Positions 18,177-31,335 of a stretch of DNA of 64,000 nt are shown here, one piece after another. This DNA is from Proteus columbae (GTDB lineage Bacteria; Pseudomonadota; Gammaproteobacteria; Enterobacterales; Enterobacteriaceae). Both the position numbers and the translations under genes were made by a program. The DNA lies in NCBI RefSeq assembly GCF_009914335.1, contig NZ_CP043925.1, positions 496,001 through 560,000 of the forward strand, written 5' to 3'. Position 1 is the first letter of the stretch; the number at the start of each line of letters is the position of its first letter. The notes under the pieces are model-generated. The model was not told the DNA's origin. It ran no database searches and saw only the letters and a program-made list of their open reading frames with translations.

Positions 18177-18654
18177 TATGCTTCTATCTCCGTCAATTCG
18201 TCAACGAAATGACAAAATAACCTGTGCTTTTCGTTTTGTCATCTTTTATTGTATCCATTGCTACGATACATATCACAAAGTCCGACATTATAGACATTTC
18301 ACAGAAGATAACAGCAAAATACTGGTCTAATCAGGGAATGAAGGGTTTATTTTGATGAAAAGTTAAAATTTTTTACAAGATTGTAAACGGGAGAAAGCAA
18401 AATAAACAGGTGTCTAAAAAATAATCATAACACCACGTTATTTATTGATGTCACTGGAAATCTGAACTTCTTTGAGATCAATCATCAATATATATCATAA
18501 ATGTGATCTGAATCACAATTTTATATCTGTTTCACACACAAAGAAGCTTATTCTGGCACTAAATAAGGTGAATTAATGCCAGAAATAAGCAGATAAAAAC
18601 CGAGAATTAGCAAAAAAATACCGTAAACCTTCGCCTAATGCGGGTGGGTAGCAG
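18177..18654. other. Long gene-free leader/promoter region of aroQ-accBC
   Basis: About 480 bp with no convincing coding frame. It contains a near-consensus CRP site (18500-18519) and, on the minus strand, a -10-like TATGAT (complement at 18424-18429), which would give a leader of about 240 bases. Long accBC leaders are known in E. coli. Confidence 0.5.
18500..18519. promoter_or_regulatory. Near-consensus CRP site
   Basis: TGTGA-TCTGAA-TCACA (18502-18517) is a perfect 5-6-5 CRP palindrome in AT-rich flanks. Its centre is about 92 bp upstream of a start predicted from the TATGAT on the minus strand, a workable class I spacing for aroQ-accBC. The target gene is inferred. Confidence 0.6.
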
Positions 18655-19629
18655 TTACAGTTTTACTAAGGTTCTACCTGTCACTTGATTATCCATAATC
18701 ATCTGAGCATAACGAGGAACTTCATCAAGTGTAATTTCTGTCATCGCTTGCTGATAGAACGTTTCTGGTAGTAATTTTAATAAACGTTGCCAAACCTGAG
18801 CGCGTTTTTCTGCTGGGAAATAAACAGAATCGACGCCTTGTAAGCGAACATTACGTAAAATAAAAGGCATGACGGTTGTTGGCAAAGAGAAACCACCAGC
18901 TAATCCACAAGCCGCTACTGTTCCGTTATAGTTTGTCTGTGACAGAATATTGGCAAGAATTTGCCCACCTACGGTATCAATTGCACCCGCCCAGCGTTGT
19001 TTATCTAAAGCTCTGCCCGCAGGCTCAAACTCTTCACGAGTGATAATATTTTTGGCGCCAAGTTTGCGTAAATAGTCATGGTTACTCGCTCTGCCACTTA
19101 ATGCGGTAACTTGATAGCCTAATGCTGTTAGCAAACTAATAGCGGTACTTCCGACACCACCACTGGCTCCAGTGACTAAAATATCACCACTTTCAGGTGT
19201 AATGCCGCCTTGTTCTAATGCCATCACACAAAGCATGGCAGTAAAACCCGCAGTCCCAATTATCATGGCATTTTTTAAAGAGAGTCCTTCTGGCACAACG
19301 GTTAACCAATCACCTTTTACACCTGCTTTTTGTGCAAGGCCACCCCAGTGATTTTCACCTACTCCCCAGCCGGTTAATAAGACATGTTGACCAATGTGGA
19401 AGCGAGGATCTTCGGTGTGATGAACAACACCCGAAAAATCGATACCCGGCACCATTGGAAATTGGCGCAGTATTTTTCCCTTGCCTGTGATAGCGAGTCC
19501 ATCTTTATAGTTAAGCGTTGAGTAATGAATATCGACAATAACATCATGAATAGGCAGTATTTTTTCATCAATGTTTTGTACGTTGGTACTGAGTTTGTTG
19601 TCATTTTGTTCTACTAATAATGCTTTCAT
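18655..19629 (-). CDS. acuI: Acrylyl-CoA reductase (YhdH/AcuI family)
   Basis: NADPH-dependent MDR-family oxidoreductase that reduces the toxic acrylyl-CoA to propionyl-CoA. The 324-residue product shows DIHYSTLNYKDGLAITGKGKI and FPMVPGIDFSGVV typical of YhdH quinone-oxidoreductase-like proteins, and the nucleotide loop VTGASGGVGSTAISLL; the structural-zinc Cys cluster of classical alcohol dehydrogenases is absent, as expected. A GAGGGG Shine-Dalgarno precedes the ATG. In E. coli csrD lies between this gene and mreB; here there is only non-coding DNA. Confidence 0.92.
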   Translation of the reverse strand: MKALLVEQNDNKLSTNVQNIDEKILPIHDVIVDIHYSTLNYKDGLAITGKGKILRQFPMVPGIDFSGVVHHTEDPRFHIGQHVLLTGWGVGENHWGGLAQKAGVKGDWLTVVPEGLSLKNAMIIGTAGFTAMLCVMALEQGGITPESGDILVTGASGGVGSTAISLLTALGYQVTALSGRASNHDYLRKLGAKNIITREEFEPAGRALDKQRWAGAIDTVGGQILANILSQTNYNGTVAACGLAGGFSLPTTVMPFILRNVRLQGVDSVYFPAEKRAQVWQRLLKLLPETFYQQAMTEITLDEVPRYAQMIMDNQVTGRTLVKL

Positions 19630-21360
<1,731 letters not shown>

Positions 21361-21451
21361 GATTAATTCTGACAAGGGAGAATGGATTCCCCCTTGATGA
21401 GAATATTAACACCTGTTCTTTTACTTCTCCGTGTGAGTGATCTTAGAGTTT

Positions 21452-22504
21452 ATGAAGCCAATTTTTAGTCGGGGTCCTTCCCTGCAACTAAGATTAATAA
21501 TCGCCGTGGTTGTCGCTATCTCTTTATTGATTGCTGATAACCGTATTGGTGCATTTTCTAAAGTCCGCCAGTATCTTGATACTGCTGTTAGTCCCTTCTA
21601 TTTTCTTGCAAATGGTCCACGCCGTTTCCTTGATCAAATTTCAGAAACATTTGCCACGCGTGAGCGTTTACAATTTGAGAATCAAGCGTTAAGAAAAGAG
21701 TTATTAGTTCGTAGCGGAGAAAGCCAATTACTGGAGCAATTTAAGCAAGAGAATGCCCGTTTACGAGAATTACTTGGTTCACCACTGCGCCAAAATGAAC
21801 AAATGACAGTAACGCAAGTTTTGTCTGGGAATAGCACGCCTTATCGAGATCAAGTGGTTATTGATAAAGGAACCAACGATGGCGTCTATGAAGGGCAACC
21901 TGTTATTAGTGATAAAGGTGTCGTAGGACAAGTTATTGCCGTAAGTGAGCTTACGAGCCGTGTATTATTAATATGCGACACTTCTCATGCATTACCTGTA
22001 CAAGTTTTACGTAACGATATTCGTGTTATAGCTTCTGGTGCGGGCTGTGCCGATGATTTATTGTTAGAAGCATTACCTGCCAATATTGATATTCGTGTAG
22101 GCGATGTTTTAGTGACATCAGGATTGGGTGGTCGTTTTCCAGAAGGGTATCCTGTTGGTGTGGTATCTTCAGTTAAAGTGGATAATCAGCGGGCTTATTC
22201 CGTGATTAATGTTCGACCTTCAGCAGAGCTACAACGTTTACGCTATTTGCTTTTATTATGGAATGCATCAGACAAAATGGGAGAGCCTCCTCTACCTTCA
22301 GAGGTTTATCACGCGGCTAATGAGCGTTTAATGCAACTGATGCCTCAGGTTTTACCTAATTATGAACAAGCAGGGCCACCGCTTCCTCGTTCAATGTCTC
22401 AAGAGCCGTTAGACAGTACGACAGAAGAAACTAACGGAACCACGACACCAGCAACAACTCCTGCTACAACAAATACACCGACTAGTACAAATAGAAGTAG
22501 GTAG
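21452..22504 (+). CDS. mreC: Rod shape-determining protein MreC
   Basis: Bitopic protein linking MreB to the periplasmic cell-wall machinery. One N-terminal span ([13 protein letters not shown], about residues 17-29), a coiled coil around residues 66-110 rich in Glu/Leu/Arg, then the beta-rich periplasmic domain with [10 protein letters not shown]. The tail is a low-complexity Thr/Pro/Asn region. ATG at 21452 ([14 protein letters not shown]) matches the E. coli start; the extension to 21437 is discarded. 350 residues. Confidence 0.97.
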   Translation: MKPIFSRGPSLQLRLIIAVVVAISLLIADNRIGAFSKVRQYLDTAVSPFYFLANGPRRFLDQISETFATRERLQFENQALRKELLVRSGESQLLEQFKQENARLRELLGSPLRQNEQMTVTQVLSGNSTPYRDQVVIDKGTNDGVYEGQPVISDKGVVGQVIAVSELTSRVLLICDTSHALPVQVLRNDIRVIASGAGCADDLLLEALPANIDIRVGDVLVTSGLGGRFPEGYPVGVVSSVKVDNQRAYSVINVRPSAELQRLRYLLLLWNASDKMGEPPLPSEVYHAANERLMQLMPQVLPNYEQAGPPLPRSMSQEPLDSTTEETNGTTTPATTPATTNTPTSTNRSR

Positions 22505-22509
22505 ACACG

Positions 22510-22998
22510 ATGAATCCATATCAAAGTCGTGGGCGTTGGGTTGTTTGGCTCTCTTTTCTTGTCGCATTAGTTTTACAAATTATGCCGTGGCCAGAACAGT
22601 TAGAAGTGTATCGACCTATTTGGCCGATGTTATTTCTTATTTATTGGATAACAGCAATACCTCATCGTGTTAGTGTCGGAACCGCATTTGTCTTGGGTAT
22701 GATTATGGATCTAGTCCAAGGAACTACCCTAGGTGTCAATGCATTGGCCTATACTTTAGTGAGTTATGTCATCGCCTTTAAATATCAGCTTTTTTGTAAT
22801 TTAGCGTTATGGCAACAAGCCTTAGTGGTAATGTTAAGTGTTGTCGTTGTTGATCTTGCTGTATTTTGGGCAGAATTTTTACTTTCACCTGTGACTTTTC
22901 ACCCTCAAGTATTCTGGAATAGCCCAGTCAGTGGTATTCTTTGGCCATGGCTTTATTTTTTACTTCGCAAAATCCGTCACCAGTTTTTAGTTCACTAA
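22510..22998 (+). CDS. mreD: Rod shape-determining protein MreD
   Basis: Integral membrane elongasome protein of 162 residues with about five or six spans. The N-terminus [25 protein letters not shown] and [12 protein letters not shown] match enteric MreD. It begins five bases after the mreC stop, so translation is probably coupled. Confidence 0.96.
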   Translation: MNPYQSRGRWVVWLSFLVALVLQIMPWPEQLEVYRPIWPMLFLIYWITAIPHRVSVGTAFVLGMIMDLVQGTTLGVNALAYTLVSYVIAFKYQLFCNLALWQQALVVMLSVVVVDLAVFWAEFLLSPVTFHPQVFWNSPVSGILWPWLYFLLRKIRHQFLVH

Positions 22999-23050
22999 GT
23001 TATTGGATCATGGCGGTCACTTTTGCGTTACCGTCATGAGGACATTATTT

Positions 23051-23638
23051 GTGACCACACTTTACCTTGCTTCCAGCTCACCAAGAAGACGTGAACTTCT
23101 CGCGTTATTAGATGTTGAATTTAGTATTATCACGCCAGCAATTGATGAAATTTGGCAACAAGGTGAAAAACCAGAAGAGTATGTTCTTCGTTTAGCAAAA
23201 GAAAAATCACAAGAAGGTGTAAGACAAGCACCTCACGATTATCCCGTTTTGGGCTCTGATACTATTGTGGTTTATGATGGTCATATTCTTGAAAAACCCC
23301 GTGATAAAACCCATGCCGCGCAAATCCTACGTTCACTCTCAGGTGCAACACATCAAGTGATGACAGCAATTGCTATCTCTAATAGAACACACACATTGAG
23401 TCAATTAGTCGTCACACACGTCACTTTTAGAGTGATGACAGAGAGTGAGATTAGCGCGTATATTGAGTCAGGAGAGCCAATGGATAAAGCTGGCGCTTAC
23501 GGTATTCAAGGAAAAGGAGGCCGTTTTGTTCAACGGATTGAGGGGAGTTATCATGCTGTTGTCGGATTGCCTCTTGTTGAAACCGAAGCATTGATAGCTC
23601 AATTTTCGTCTCTAGCTAATGAGAAGGAGATTTCATGA
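23051..23638 (+). CDS. yhdE: Maf-family nucleotide pyrophosphatase YhdE
   Basis: Hydrolyses non-canonical or excess nucleoside triphosphates; the E. coli YhdE clade prefers dTTP and [21 protein letters not shown] is the phosphate-binding start, [13 protein letters not shown] the metal-binding Asp region and [13 protein letters not shown] the conserved C-terminal motif. GTG at 23051, with AGGA eight bases upstream, gives 195 residues (E. coli 197); the long frame from 23003 adds unconserved sequence. It overlaps rng by four bases (ATGA). Confidence 0.93.
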   Translation: MTTLYLASSSPRRRELLALLDVEFSIITPAIDEIWQQGEKPEEYVLRLAKEKSQEGVRQAPHDYPVLGSDTIVVYDGHILEKPRDKTHAAQILRSLSGATHQVMTAIAISNRTHTLSQLVVTHVTFRVMTESEISAYIESGEPMDKAGAYGIQGKGGRFVQRIEGSYHAVVGLPLVETEALIAQFSSLANEKEIS

Positions 23639-25104
23639 CAGCAGAGTTATTAGTGAATGTGACGCCTTCTGAAACTCGTGTCGCCTATATTCGCGGAGGC
23701 ATACTTCAAGAAATCCATGTTGAAAGAGAAGCTAAACGAGGTATCGTCGGAAACATTTACAAAGGTCGGGTAAGTCGCGTATTACCCGGGATGCAAGCTG
23801 CATTTATTGACATCGGGCTAGATAAAGCCGCTTTTCTACATGCTTCTGATATTATGCCTCACACTGAATGTATTGCTGGTGAAGAGCAGAAGAAATTTAA
23901 TGTTCGTGATATCGCGCAACTGGTGCATCAAGGGCAAGATTTAATTGTACAAGTGGTTAAAGATCCTTTAGGAACAAAAGGCGCTCGCCTTACCACGGAT
24001 ATTACATTGCCTTCTCGCTATTTAGTGTTTATGCCTGGTGCGTCTCATGTAGGCGTTTCCCAGCGAATTGACAGTGAAGAAGAGCGTGAGCGCTTAAAAC
24101 AATTGGTTGAAGAGTATTGCGATGAAAATGGCGGCTTTATTATTCGTACCGCTGCCGAAGGTGTTGGTGAACACGAAATTAAGCAAGATGCCGCCTTTCT
24201 TAAACGCCTATGGAATAAAATCATTGAGCGTAAGAAAAGAAATAAAACCCGTATTCAAATTTATGGCGAATTAGCGTTAGCCCAGCGTATTTTACGTGAT
24301 TTTGCAGGCTCTGAATTAGATAGCATACGAGTTGATTCTAAATTGACCTACAATCAACTACAGGAATTTATTGGTGAATATATTCCTGAATTAACCGCTA
24401 AACTTGAATTGCACCAAGGTAATCAGCCTATTTTTGATCTCTATGGTGTAGAAAGTGAAATTCAGCGGGCTTTAGAACGCAAAGTTGAATTGAAATCAGG
24501 AGGTTACCTGATTATCGATCAAACTGAAGCAATGACCACTATTGATATCAATACAGGGGCATTTGTTGGTCATCGAAATTTAGAAGAAACTATTTTTAAT
24601 ACTAATATTGAAGCAAGCCAAGCCATTGCCCGTCAATTACGGTTACGTAATTTAGGCGGTATTATCATCATTGACTTTATTGATATGAATAATGATGAAC
24701 ATAAACGCAGAGTATTGGCATCACTTGAACAAGCGCTAAGTAAAGATAGAGTGAAAACAACGATTAATGGCTTCTCCCAACTTGGCTTAGTAGAAATGAC
24801 ACGTAAAAGAACGCGGGAAAGCCTTGAACATGTGCTTTGTGATGACTGCCCAACTTGCCAAGGGCGAGGTACGGTAAAATCAGTTGAAACAGTTTGTTAT
24901 GAAATTTTACGTGAAATAGTGCGCGTGCATAAAACGATTGATGCAGATCGCTTCTTAGTTTACGCCTCCTCAGCAGTTGCAGAAGCATTAAAAGGCGATG
25001 AATCACATGCATTAGCAGAGGTTGAAATTTTTGTCGGTAAACAAGTGAAAGTGCAAACTGAGCTACTCTATAGTCAGGAGCAATTTGATGTGGTGATGAT
25101 GTAA
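23635..25104 (+). CDS. rng: Ribonuclease G
   Basis: Endoribonuclease of the RNase E/G family that processes the 5' end of 16S rRNA and decays some mRNAs. An S1 domain ([23 protein letters not shown], about residues 38-60) is followed by the 5' sensor/DNase-like region; the catalytic aspartates lie in [12 protein letters not shown] and IIIIDFIDM, and the zinc-link cysteines in [11 protein letters not shown]. Length 489 matches E. coli, without the long RNase E scaffold. It follows yhdE with an ATGA overlap. Confidence 0.98.
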   Translation: MTAELLVNVTPSETRVAYIRGGILQEIHVEREAKRGIVGNIYKGRVSRVLPGMQAAFIDIGLDKAAFLHASDIMPHTECIAGEEQKKFNVRDIAQLVHQGQDLIVQVVKDPLGTKGARLTTDITLPSRYLVFMPGASHVGVSQRIDSEEERERLKQLVEEYCDENGGFIIRTAAEGVGEHEIKQDAAFLKRLWNKIIERKKRNKTRIQIYGELALAQRILRDFAGSELDSIRVDSKLTYNQLQEFIGEYIPELTAKLELHQGNQPIFDLYGVESEIQRALERKVELKSGGYLIIDQTEAMTTIDINTGAFVGHRNLEETIFNTNIEASQAIARQLRLRNLGGIIIIDFIDMNNDEHKRRVLASLEQALSKDRVKTTINGFSQLGLVEMTRKRTRESLEHVLCDDCPTCQGRGTVKSVETVCYEILREIVRVHKTIDADRFLVYASSAVAEALKGDESHALAEVEIFVGKQVKVQTELLYSQEQFDVVMM

Positions 25105-25149
25105 TGGATTCGCCTTCCTAATGAATATGATGGCAGAAAGGAGACAAAA

Positions 25150-28100
25150 ATGAAGCGGCTGCCTAAATACCTGTTAGTGATAACAGTTTTTTGCCTCATC
25201 GTTTTTGCCTTGGTATTAAGCGGATTTCGCTACTTTCTGCCACGCTTAGATAGTTATCGCCCTGAAATAGAAACGTATCTTACGAAGCAACTCAATAGCC
25301 CTGTCTCAATGACAAAGATCACGGGGGAGTGGCAAAATTTTGGTCCTGATATTCAAGTGGAAGGACTGAATATTACCAATAAAGATGTGAACGTTACGGC
25401 AGAGAAAGTCACTTTTTCTTTTGACGTGTGGCGTTCATTATTCGCTTTTCGTCTTCATTTTCGTGAACTGACCTTTGAACAGTTATATGTTAATTACCAA
25501 CAGCCAATTTTTACGGGGCAAAGTGGTGATATTACCTTAACTGAACCTGATGATATTTCTTCACTTTTTCTCGAACAGTTTGATCGTTTTAAACTGATTG
25601 AAAGCCGTTTTGTTTTTTTAACCCCTTCAGGAGATACCAGTACATTACATGTGCCTGAATTAATGTGGTTGAATCAGAAAAATCGTCACCGAGCTCAAGG
25701 TGAAGTCACTCTTGATACACCCATTAATCATTATGGGGGGTTAAAGGTACGCCTTGATCTCTATACCAAAGAGAACGGTTTGATCGATAACGGTAAAGTA
25801 TTTCTTACCGCAGATGACATCGATATCTCACCTTGGCTTAGTCAGTGGGTAAAAAATAATAGTGGCGTAGGTGAAGCTAAAGCCAGTTTGTCTAACTGGA
25901 TTGAAATTACTCAAGGGCGTATTACTGGAAGTCAGTTGCAAATTCATCAAGGTGAAATGGACTGGAGTAGTGATGGAACCTCGCACGTATTAAATGTTGA
26001 AGATTTAATTTTACGTATGAGAAGGCAAGAAAATGGCTGGCTTGCGGATGTTCCTTATACTCGAAAAATTACAATGGATGGTGAAGAGTGGCCTGATGGT
26101 TATTTAGCGGTGCTTTATCAACCAAAAGAAAAACAGCATGATGAAGCATGGCGTATTCGCGCCAAGAATATTGAGTTAGATAGGTTATATGCTGTATTGC
26201 CATTATTCTCTTTTTTAACACCTGATTTTGTTCGCCAGTGGCAGTATCGCCAATTTTCTGGTGTGGTTAATGACTTTGCATTAGATCTCACCCCAGAAAA
26301 CTTCGAGCAAAGCACCATTAATCTCTCTTGGGAAAATGTGAGTTGGAAGCGTTGGCAAGAGATCCCCTCAGTACAACATTTCAGCGGGCAATTAAAAGGG
26401 AGTATGCAACATGGTGAGCTTAATTTTGCCCTAGCAGATAGTGAAATAGACACGGGCGAATTATTTAAAGCGCCGTTGAATATTGAAAAAGGAAAAGGAA
26501 CGGTTTATTGGCAACATTCAGGGGATAACCTGTCTCTTTGGAGCCAAGGGCTCGATGTTAAAGCTACATCAGCATGGGTTGCGGGTGATTTTCGTTATGA
26601 GAAACAAGGTGAAGATCAGCGTCTTTCCATTTTATCAGGTGTTAGAGTTACAAATGCGGGTGATACATGGCGTTATTTGCCTGAGGAGTATGTCGGGAAG
26701 GCACTGACTCAATATCTCTCAGATGCGATTATTGCGGGTAATATCGATAATGGAACCTTTATTTTTGATGGCGATCCCGCTGATTTTCCTTTTGATAACC
26801 ACAAAGGATGGTTCCAAGTTTATGCGCCCGTCAAACACGCGACCTTTAAATTTGATAGTGAATGGCCTGCGTTATTTGATCTCGATATTAATCTAGACTT
26901 TAAAAATGACGGCTTATGGATGTCTTCTGCACAAGCAAAAGTGGGTAAAGCGACAGCCACGAATTTAAGTGCAGTCATTGAAAGCTATCAACAAGAAAAA
27001 ATCTTAATTAATGCGGATATTCAAGCCACAGGCGACGAGCTGAAAGAGTATTTCTTAGATTCTCAAATGGCGAGTATTGGTCATACACTTGAAGAGCTAA
27101 AAGTAGCAGGAAAAATTGACGGTACATTGAAACTTGATATCCCCTTTGGTGGTGATGAGGTTGTGGCTTCTGGTGAGGTTAATTTAAAAAATAATGATGT
27201 CACTTTGAACTTCATGGATACCACATTGAAAGGCGTGAGTGGGCAGTTTCGTTACCATAATGACAAACTTGAAAGTGATACATTAACGGCTAATTGGTTT
27301 GGGCAGCCGCTTGCTTTCTCATTTACAAGTTACAATGATACGGATAATTATCAGGTTGATGTCGGCTTAAAAGGCCAATGGGATATTCAAAAAATTCAAG
27401 GATTACCTAGTGATATTCAACATAAGTTTAGTGGTGTATTTCCATGGCATGGCAACGTTAATGTTAAGATCCCCGAAAAAGGTGATGTTGATTATCAAGT
27501 CGATCTAACCGGAAATATCAATGCATTAAGCAGCAAGTTAACAGCGCCTGAAACACAGGATTTAAAAAATTCACCACCTATTGTGATTTCTGCCAAGGGT
27601 AACAGTGAAACCTTAACCGTGAATGCCAGTGCTGAGAAACAGTGGAAACTTAATAGCCAGTGGGCATTAGGAAAACAGCTACGTTTATTACAAGGCCATG
27701 TTGTTTCTTCTTCTATTAAATTACCTGAATTGAATTCACAACAACGCTTAACTATCGCTCTTAAAGGATTAGAGGGGGATAAATGGTTGCCGACATTAAT
27801 GGCTTTTTCGTCTTTAACGCCGTCTGAAAATGAAGTCACTTTTCCTGATAATGTGCATATCAGTTTACCTGATTTAAATTTTGCAGGGCAAAAATGGCGT
27901 AATCCTCAAACTGAGATTATGCGCGCTAGTGAAGGGGTAAAATTTGCCTTTTCAGGAAGTGAATTACGAGGCGATGTGTTTATTCCTGAAGCATCGACAC
28001 CTTGGCAAGTGAATATTAATTATCTCTATTTTAATGGTGCAACTCTATCTCAAGAAGAAAAATCGTTAAAAATGGCAAACACTTCTGATGTGAATGCATT

Positions 28101-28950
28101 GAAGTTTTCAGTTAAAAACATTCCTTCTATTGATTTTGAGTGCCGAGAATGTTGGGTAAATGGCTTGCTTTTAGGGAAAATTGAAGGTTCGTTAAAACAA
28201 AATCAGGGTGCTTTATTTCTAACTGACGGTAAGTTGGAAAATAGCAGCGGTGAATTGTCTCTTAATGGTGTGTGGTCTGAAGATAATGCAGGTAATAATA
28301 CGACGAAGTTAATAGGTAAATTAAAAGCGGAAGAAATTGATGAAATGGCCGCTTATTTCGGTTTTATTATTCCTATTATCCAGTCCCCACTTTCTGCTGA
28401 TTTTTCATTACAATGGCGTGATACGCCGTGGAATTTTAATCTGGCGACCTTAAATGGTGATATTAAATCTGTCTTAGGGAAAGGGCGTATCGAAAAAGTG
28501 AATGTTGGACAAGCGGGTAAATTACTGCGTCTTGTGAGTTTTGATGCGCTTTTACGTAAATTACAGTTTGATTTTAGGGATACTTTCAGCGAGCATTTTG
28601 AGTATGACTCGATTAAGAGTGAAATTACGATCAATCAAGGTATTATGAATGCTGAGAGTGTCCGAGTTGATGGTGTTATTGCTGATATTGCGATAAGTGG
28701 GAAAGTTGATTTACTTGAACGTAAAATGGACCTACAAGTTGTGGTAACGCCAGAGATTTCAGCAACTGTCGGTGTTGCTACGGCTTTCGCGATAAACCCA
28801 ATTGCAGGCGCCGCAGTGTTTGCGGCATCAAAGGTTCTGGGGCCACTTTGGAGTAAGATTTCAGTTATCCGTTATCATGTGACCGGAACTATGGAACAAC
28901 CCAAAATTGACGAAGTACTGCGTCAGCTTAAGGAGAATCAGGCGTTATGA
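25150..28950 (+). CDS. yhdP: AsmA-like intermembrane phospholipid transport protein YhdP
   Basis: Very large (1266 residues) inner-membrane-anchored protein of the AsmA-like/bridge-like lipid transfer group; with TamB and YdbH it carries phospholipids to the outer membrane in E. coli. One N-terminal span (YLLVITVFCLIVFALVLSGF, about residues 6-25) precedes a long periplasmic beta-rich region (repetitive GEVTL.., GKIDGTLKLDIP-type strands) and the conserved C-terminal AsmA_2 segment KGRIEKVNVGQAGKLLRLVSFDALLRKL. Length matches E. coli YhdP. It overlaps the next gene by ATGA. Confidence 0.96.
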   Translation: MKRLPKYLLVITVFCLIVFALVLSGFRYFLPRLDSYRPEIETYLTKQLNSPVSMTKITGEWQNFGPDIQVEGLNITNKDVNVTAEKVTFSFDVWRSLFAFRLHFRELTFEQLYVNYQQPIFTGQSGDITLTEPDDISSLFLEQFDRFKLIESRFVFLTPSGDTSTLHVPELMWLNQKNRHRAQGEVTLDTPINHYGGLKVRLDLYTKENGLIDNGKVFLTADDIDISPWLSQWVKNNSGVGEAKASLSNWIEITQGRITGSQLQIHQGEMDWSSDGTSHVLNVEDLILRMRRQENGWLADVPYTRKITMDGEEWPDGYLAVLYQPKEKQHDEAWRIRAKNIELDRLYAVLPLFSFLTPDFVRQWQYRQFSGVVNDFALDLTPENFEQSTINLSWENVSWKRWQEIPSVQHFSGQLKGSMQHGELNFALADSEIDTGELFKAPLNIEKGKGTVYWQHSGDNLSLWSQGLDVKATSAWVAGDFRYEKQGEDQRLSILSGVRVTNAGDTWRYLPEEYVGKALTQYLSDAIIAGNIDNGTFIFDGDPADFPFDNHKGWFQVYAPVKHATFKFDSEWPALFDLDINLDFKNDGLWMSSAQAKVGKATATNLSAVIESYQQEKILINADIQATGDELKEYFLDSQMASIGHTLEELKVAGKIDGTLKLDIPFGGDEVVASGEVNLKNNDVTLNFMDTTLKGVSGQFRYHNDKLESDTLTANWFGQPLAFSFTSYNDTDNYQVDVGLKGQWDIQKIQGLPSDIQHKFSGVFPWHGNVNVKIPEKGDVDYQVDLTGNINALSSKLTAPETQDLKNSPPIVISAKGNSETLTVNASAEKQWKLNSQWALGKQLRLLQGHVVSSSIKLPELNSQQRLTIALKGLEGDKWLPTLMAFSSLTPSENEVTFPDNVHISLPDLNFAGQKWRNPQTEIMRASEGVKFAFSGSELRGDVFIPEASTPWQVNINYLYFNGATLSQEEKSLKMANTSDVNALKFSVKNIPSIDFECRECWVNGLLLGKIEGSLKQNQGALFLTDGKLENSSGELSLNGVWSEDNAGNNTTKLIGKLKAEEIDEMAAYFGFIIPIIQSPLSADFSLQWRDTPWNFNLATLNGDIKSVLGKGRIEKVNVGQAGKLLRLVSFDALLRKLQFDFRDTFSEHFEYDSIKSEITINQGIMNAESVRVDGVIADIAISGKVDLLERKMDLQVVVTPEISATVGVATAFAINPIAGAAVFAASKVLGPLWSKISVIRYHVTGTMEQPKIDEVLRQLKENQAL

Positions 28951-29807
28951 AAAAAGTTAATGTCGCACTTTTGCAACTTTGTAGCGGTAAAAACACAAAA
29001 AATAATCTGGCGCAAATTGAGCAACAGATTAAGCAATTACCCGATTCAGTGAAGCTTGTATTAACACCTGAAAATGCGTTACTTTTTTCGAACTCTAAAG
29101 ATTATCATAAACATGCTGAAGTTCAGGGCGATGGGCCTTTACAAAATGCTATCGCTAAAATGGCTCAGCGCTATAAAGTGTGGATCTTAGTCGGTTCTAT
29201 GCCATTGATTAGTCGAGACTCCCCAGACCAAATTACCAGCAGTAGTTTGGTGTTTGATGATGAAGGTGTTATTCGTGCTCGTTATGACAAAATTCATATG
29301 TTTGATGTCAGCATTGATGATGAGCAAGGCGAATATAACGAATCTTCTATTTATCAACGCGGTGAGCGCTTAACAGTCGTTGATACTCCGGTTGGGAAAT
29401 TAGGTTTAACAATCTGTTATGACTTACGCTTCCCTGGTATTTTCCAAGCATTAAGAGAAAAAGGGGCAGAGATAATCTCTGTACCAGCGGCTTTTACCCG
29501 TTTAACAGGTAAAGCGCACTGGGAGCCTTTATTACGTGCTCGTGCCATTGAGAATCAGTGTATTATCTTAGCGCCAGCACAAGTGGGTACACATGATACG
29601 CGCCGGACTTGGGGTCATACGATGGCGATTGATGGTTGGGGTAAAGTCTTGAAAAAGAACCCTGATGCTGTTAGTGCGCTAACGCTGAATGTTGGTGTCG
29701 AAAGTCTACACGGTATGCGTGAACAGATACGGGTTGTAAAACATAACCGCTTTCGCCCGAAACTGACCCACTTAATCAAAAAAGTTAAGGATAAAGAAGA
29801 ATTATGA
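28947..29807 (+). CDS. Carbon-nitrogen hydrolase (Nit-type, probable deaminated-glutathione amidase)
   Basis: Nitrilase-superfamily amidase of 286 residues with a complete catalytic triad: Glu42 (TPEN), Lys115 (YDKIHMFD) and Cys157 ([10 protein letters not shown]). The YDKIHMFDV and [16 protein letters not shown] segments fit the Nit1/Nit2 branch, whose members repair deaminated glutathione; E. coli YbeM belongs here. It is embedded between yhdP and tldD with four-base overlaps on both sides, so it belongs to one long transcript. Exact substrate is inferred. Confidence 0.88.
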   Translation: MKKVNVALLQLCSGKNTKNNLAQIEQQIKQLPDSVKLVLTPENALLFSNSKDYHKHAEVQGDGPLQNAIAKMAQRYKVWILVGSMPLISRDSPDQITSSSLVFDDEGVIRARYDKIHMFDVSIDDEQGEYNESSIYQRGERLTVVDTPVGKLGLTICYDLRFPGIFQALREKGAEIISVPAAFTRLTGKAHWEPLLRARAIENQCIILAPAQVGTHDTRRTWGHTMAIDGWGKVLKKNPDAVSALTLNVGVESLHGMREQIRVVKHNRFRPKLTHLIKKVKDKEEL

Positions 29808-31249
29808 GTTTAGCTGTTGTCAGCGAAAGTCTGTTGGAAGCAAACAAACTTAGTTTAGATGATTTAGCATCAACACTAGAGCAGCTTGCACAGCGTCAAA
29901 TTGATTATGGTGATCTTTATTTTCAGTCAAGTTATCACGAGGCTTGGATCCTAGACGATCAGATTATTAAAGATGGCTCTTACAATATTGATCAAGGTGT
30001 TGGTGTTAGAGCAATTTACGGTGAAAAAACCGGCTTTGCTTATGCAGACCAACTAACGCTTAATGCACTTAACCAAAGTGCTCATGCTGCACGAAGTATT
30101 GTTCAGGCTAAAGGTAATGGTCGTATTCATACTTTAGGTGCTATTCAACATTCTCCGCTATACAGCTTAAACGATCCTCTGCAAAGCCTTTCTCGTGAAG
30201 AGAAAATTGCGTTATTGCATGAGGTAGATAAAGCGGCTCGAGCTGAAGATAAACGCGTTAAACAAGTTAATGCGTCATTAACGGGTGTCTATGAGCATGT
30301 GCTTGTTGCAGCAACCGATGGCACGTTAGCCGCCGATGTGCGTCCTTTAGTTCGCCTTTCAGTGAGTGTGCTGGTGGAAGAAGATGGCAAACGTGAGCGT
30401 GGCGCAAGTGGTGGCGGTGGTCGTTTTGGTTATGATTATTTCCTAACTAAAGTCGATGGTGAAAGCCACGCTATCACTTATGCGCGTGAAGCTGTGCGTA
30501 TGGCATTAGTGAATTTATCTGCAATTGCGGCACCTGCGGGAACGATGCCTGTTGTATTGGGCGCAGGATGGCCAGGTGTGTTATTGCATGAAGCAGTCGG
30601 TCATGGATTAGAGGGTGATTTCAATCGCCGTGAAACCTCTGTATTTTCGGGACGCATTGGCGAGAGAGTAACTTCTGAGCTTTGTACTATTGTTGATGAT
30701 GGCACAATTGAAGGTCGTCGTGGCTCTGTGGCTATTGATGACGAAGGTGTACCAGGTCAATACAATGTTTTAATCGAAAACGGCATCTTAAAAGGCTATA
30801 TGCAAGATAAGATGAACGCGCGTTTAATGGGTGTTGCGCCAACGGGAAATGGTCGTCGTGAATCTTACGCGCATCTTCCTATGCCTCGTATGACAAACAC
30901 TTACATGTTAGCAGGTAAGTCTTCACCAGAAGAGATTATTGCCAGTGTTGATCGCGGTATTTACGCACCAAACTTTGGTGGCGGTCAGGTTGATATTACA
31001 TCGGGCAAATTTGTTTTCTCAACCTCAGAAGCTTATTTAATCGAGAATGGAAAAATAACCAAACCAATTAAAGGAGCAACTCTAATTGGTTCAGGTATTG
31101 AAGCCATGCAACAAGTTTCTATGGTAGGTAATGATCTTGCTTTAGATAAAGGGGTTGGCGTTTGTGGTAAAGAAGGACAAAGTCTCCCTGTTGGTGTGGG
31201 TCAACCAACGTTGAAGCTTGATAAAATCACGGTTGGCGGTACAGCTTAA
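29804..31249 (+). CDS. tldD: Metalloprotease TldD
   Basis: Catalytic subunit of the TldD/TldE peptidase, known for maturation of microcin B17 and degradation of CcdA-like peptides. The zinc motif HEAVGH is at residues 262-267 within [17 protein letters not shown], and the [10 protein letters not shown] and AYLIENGKI segments are typical. Length 481 equals E. coli. The inactive partner gene pmbA/tldE is only 1.7 kb downstream here. A terminator follows at 31282. Confidence 0.97.
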   Translation: MSLAVVSESLLEANKLSLDDLASTLEQLAQRQIDYGDLYFQSSYHEAWILDDQIIKDGSYNIDQGVGVRAIYGEKTGFAYADQLTLNALNQSAHAARSIVQAKGNGRIHTLGAIQHSPLYSLNDPLQSLSREEKIALLHEVDKAARAEDKRVKQVNASLTGVYEHVLVAATDGTLAADVRPLVRLSVSVLVEEDGKRERGASGGGGRFGYDYFLTKVDGESHAITYAREAVRMALVNLSAIAAPAGTMPVVLGAGWPGVLLHEAVGHGLEGDFNRRETSVFSGRIGERVTSELCTIVDDGTIEGRRGSVAIDDEGVPGQYNVLIENGILKGYMQDKMNARLMGVAPTGNGRRESYAHLPMPRMTNTYMLAGKSSPEEIIASVDRGIYAPNFGGGQVDITSGKFVFSTSEAYLIENGKITKPIKGATLIGSGIEAMQQVSMVGNDLALDKGVGVCGKEGQSLPVGVGQPTLKLDKITVGGTA

Positions 31250-31281
31250 TTATCGCTATCGTTATTTGTCAGTATCTATTG

Positions 31282-31308
31282 AACTCCATCTTTTGATGGA
31301 GTTTTTTA
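31282..31308 (+). terminator. Terminator after tldD
   Basis: AACTCCATC (31282-31290) and GATGGAGTT (31295-31303) form a perfect 9-bp stem with TTTT loop, followed by a T-run. Confidence 0.85.
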
Positions 31309-31335
31309 TCCTAGCAACAGTGAGGGAGCTAACTT

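Noticed and set aside
22420..22500. Low-complexity Thr/Pro/Asn repeats at the mreC 3' end
   Set aside because: Degenerate codon-level repetition in the usual disordered MreC tail, not a tandem DNA repeat element.
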